Source of the DNA: Ephemerocybe angulata
Taxonomy: Eukaryota; Basidiomycota; Agaricomycetes; Agaricales; Psathyrellaceae
Assembly (NCBI GenBank): GCA_013368325.1
Contig: JAACJK010000009.1
Span: forward strand, 471,718 to 535,717
Reading direction: 5' to 3'
DNA length: 64,000 nt
In this document: positions 62,938 through 64,000 of the stretch, piece by piece
Position numbering within the stretch: the first letter of the stretch is position 1
Layout: each line of letters begins with the position of its first letter
The notes under the pieces: model-generated
Databases searched by the model: none
What the model saw: only the letters and a program-made list of their open reading frames with translations
What the model was told of the DNA's origin: nothing
Position numbers and translations under genes: made by a program

Positions 62938-64000
62938 ATGGTCTTGACAGCGTCCTTGAAGCAGCGTTCAAGTTCTCCACGGGAGAACTTGAAGACTTGG
63001 AAAAAGGAGGGACTTCGCTCGATCGCAGAAGTTGACCTTTCGCACATTTCGAGGAAGGTCAACATCATGAAACAACGGTTGGCTGGTATTGAAGGCGCCA
63101 TGGCGCAAGTGAGGTCTGAGGAGAGAGGTTCATCTCTATCTCCTGTGCCAGAGGACTCCGAGTCCGCGGCTCCTTCCTCGCTCAACCAAGCCGCTGCGCC
63201 CCCTCAAGCCGGAGGAGTCAGCTCCACTCCTCCCCCGTCAACACTGACCGCCACCCGGACAACGAGGCGACTGCGACTTCTGAGGTCGTCAGTTCCGCCT
63301 CTCCCCCCTCGCTCAACCAAGCCACTGCGCTCCCTGAAGCCGGAGGCGTCGGCTCTACTCCTCCCCCGCAACGAGACCTCTGCGGCTCTCCCTCCGGTCA
63401 GCGAGCCCACTGCACCTCCTGGAGCCGTCAACACTGCAGTTCCGCCGGTCGAAGAGGCCACCGCACCCCTCCGGTCACGAGGTCACTGCGCCTCTCGAGT
63501 GGTGGATCCCGCTTCTCCTCCAGTCAACGAGGTCACTGCTCCTCTGAGGTCGTCGATCCCGCTTCTCCTCCAGTCAACGAGGTCACTGCTCCTCTGAAGT
63601 CGTCGATCCCGCTTCTCCTCCAGTCATCAACGCGGGTCGTTCCTCCGGTCCCTGTGCCCGCTAACGTTGTAGAGGCCGTCATCCCGCGACCGCTCCGACC
63701 GCTGCGCCTGTTGGAGTAGTTGATGCGGCGCTTCCCCCTGTCACCGAGACCTCCGCACCTCTTACTCCAAATGTCGTTCCCACCACAACTGGTGTCATCA
63801 AGCCTGAGGCACAGGAGGTTGTACTTCCTCCTGCATCTTCCTTTGTTCCCCCAGTCGGTCAAGGTTCGTGTGATACCCGTTCATGACTACAATATGAGCT
63901 AACGTACATTCAAGCTCCTTTGACTCGTGTGAAGCCAGAGGCACAGGAGGTTGCCGTTCCTCTCCTGAACGCCCCGTGCCCGTACGTCCAGCCCAACAAG
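62938..64000 (+). CDS. Pro/Ser/Thr/Val-rich repeat protein, 3' end beyond the window
   Basis: Unrecognised. After an acceptor near 63030 (CGATCGCAG), the frame gives a helical stretch, EVDLSHISRKVNIMKQRLAG and IEGAMAQVRSEERGSSLSPV, followed by low-complexity sequence. Repeats include SLNQAAAPPQAGGVSSTPPP and a diverged copy about 130 bp on. A ~50-bp unit with GTCAACGAGGTCACTGCTCC occurs three times between 63490 and 63610. The best coding frame changes several times inside the repeats, so either the gene has decayed or bases are missing. A final intron-like stretch (63866, GTTCGTGTGA, to about 63914) precedes another copy of a KPEAQEV segment. Upstream exons near 62769 (MSAQPTSAQ) are likely but unresolved. 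Confidence 0.4.

Overview
The window looks like nuclear DNA of a mushroom-forming basidiomycete (Agaricomycete). Genes are cut by many 45-70 bp GT-AG introns. Two KDZ-type transposase genes and a TET/JBP-type dioxygenase gene are present, and these families are known to have expanded together in Agaricomycetes. Many other genes belong to lineage-specific families with paralogs inside the window. Species cannot be told. All splice calls were made by hand from frame continuity and GT/AG signals.

Layout. 0-3.1 kb: minus-strand gene of a lineage-specific family running off the left edge through an in-frame minisatellite. 4.2-5.0 kb: plus gene of 'family C'. 5.3-7.25 kb: Hst3/Hst4-like sirtuin (minus). 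7.65-8.9 kb: orphan gene with a tandemly duplicated 3' end. 9.35-12.1 kb: fungal protein-kinase-like gene. 13.0-14.4 kb: TET/JBP 2-oxoglutarate/Fe(II) dioxygenase. 14.9-15.8 kb: RMI1. 16.4-17.3 kb and 18.0-18.7 kb: orphan genes. 18.9-19.7 kb: 'family A' gene. 19.98-21.62 kb: intact gag-only LTR retroelement with identical LTRs and a 5-bp target duplication.

21.9-37.3 kb is the most unusual part. A divergent gene pair occurs twice: a minus-strand Zn2Cys6-like/coiled-coil gene ('family B') facing a plus-strand gene with a conserved helical tail ('family C'). A second family A gene lies beside the first pair. A third family B gene and a gene with an RNase H1 N-terminal-like domain follow the second pair.

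38-46 kb: a small gene, a 'family D' gene flanked by ~225 bp direct repeats, and a full-length KDZ transposase with a C-terminal Ulp1-type protease domain. Next comes a patch dense in inverted repeats. 46.7-51.0 kb reads like a conserved block: a small complex I accessory subunit, a conserved orphan and an HSL-type hydrolase. 51.7-57.1 kb: a 158-bp satellite array, a second KDZ transposase of a different cysteine-cluster class, and a 100-bp repeat array. 57.2-64 kb: frameshifted or repetitive genes, including a second family D member.

Overall, a few housekeeping genes (sirtuin, RMI1, complex I subunit, hydrolase) sit in a mosaic of lineage-expanded families, transposon genes and GC-rich minisatellites, many of the latter inside coding sequence. 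The functions of families A-D are unknown to me. Their repeated arrangement is the best candidate here for an undescribed system.
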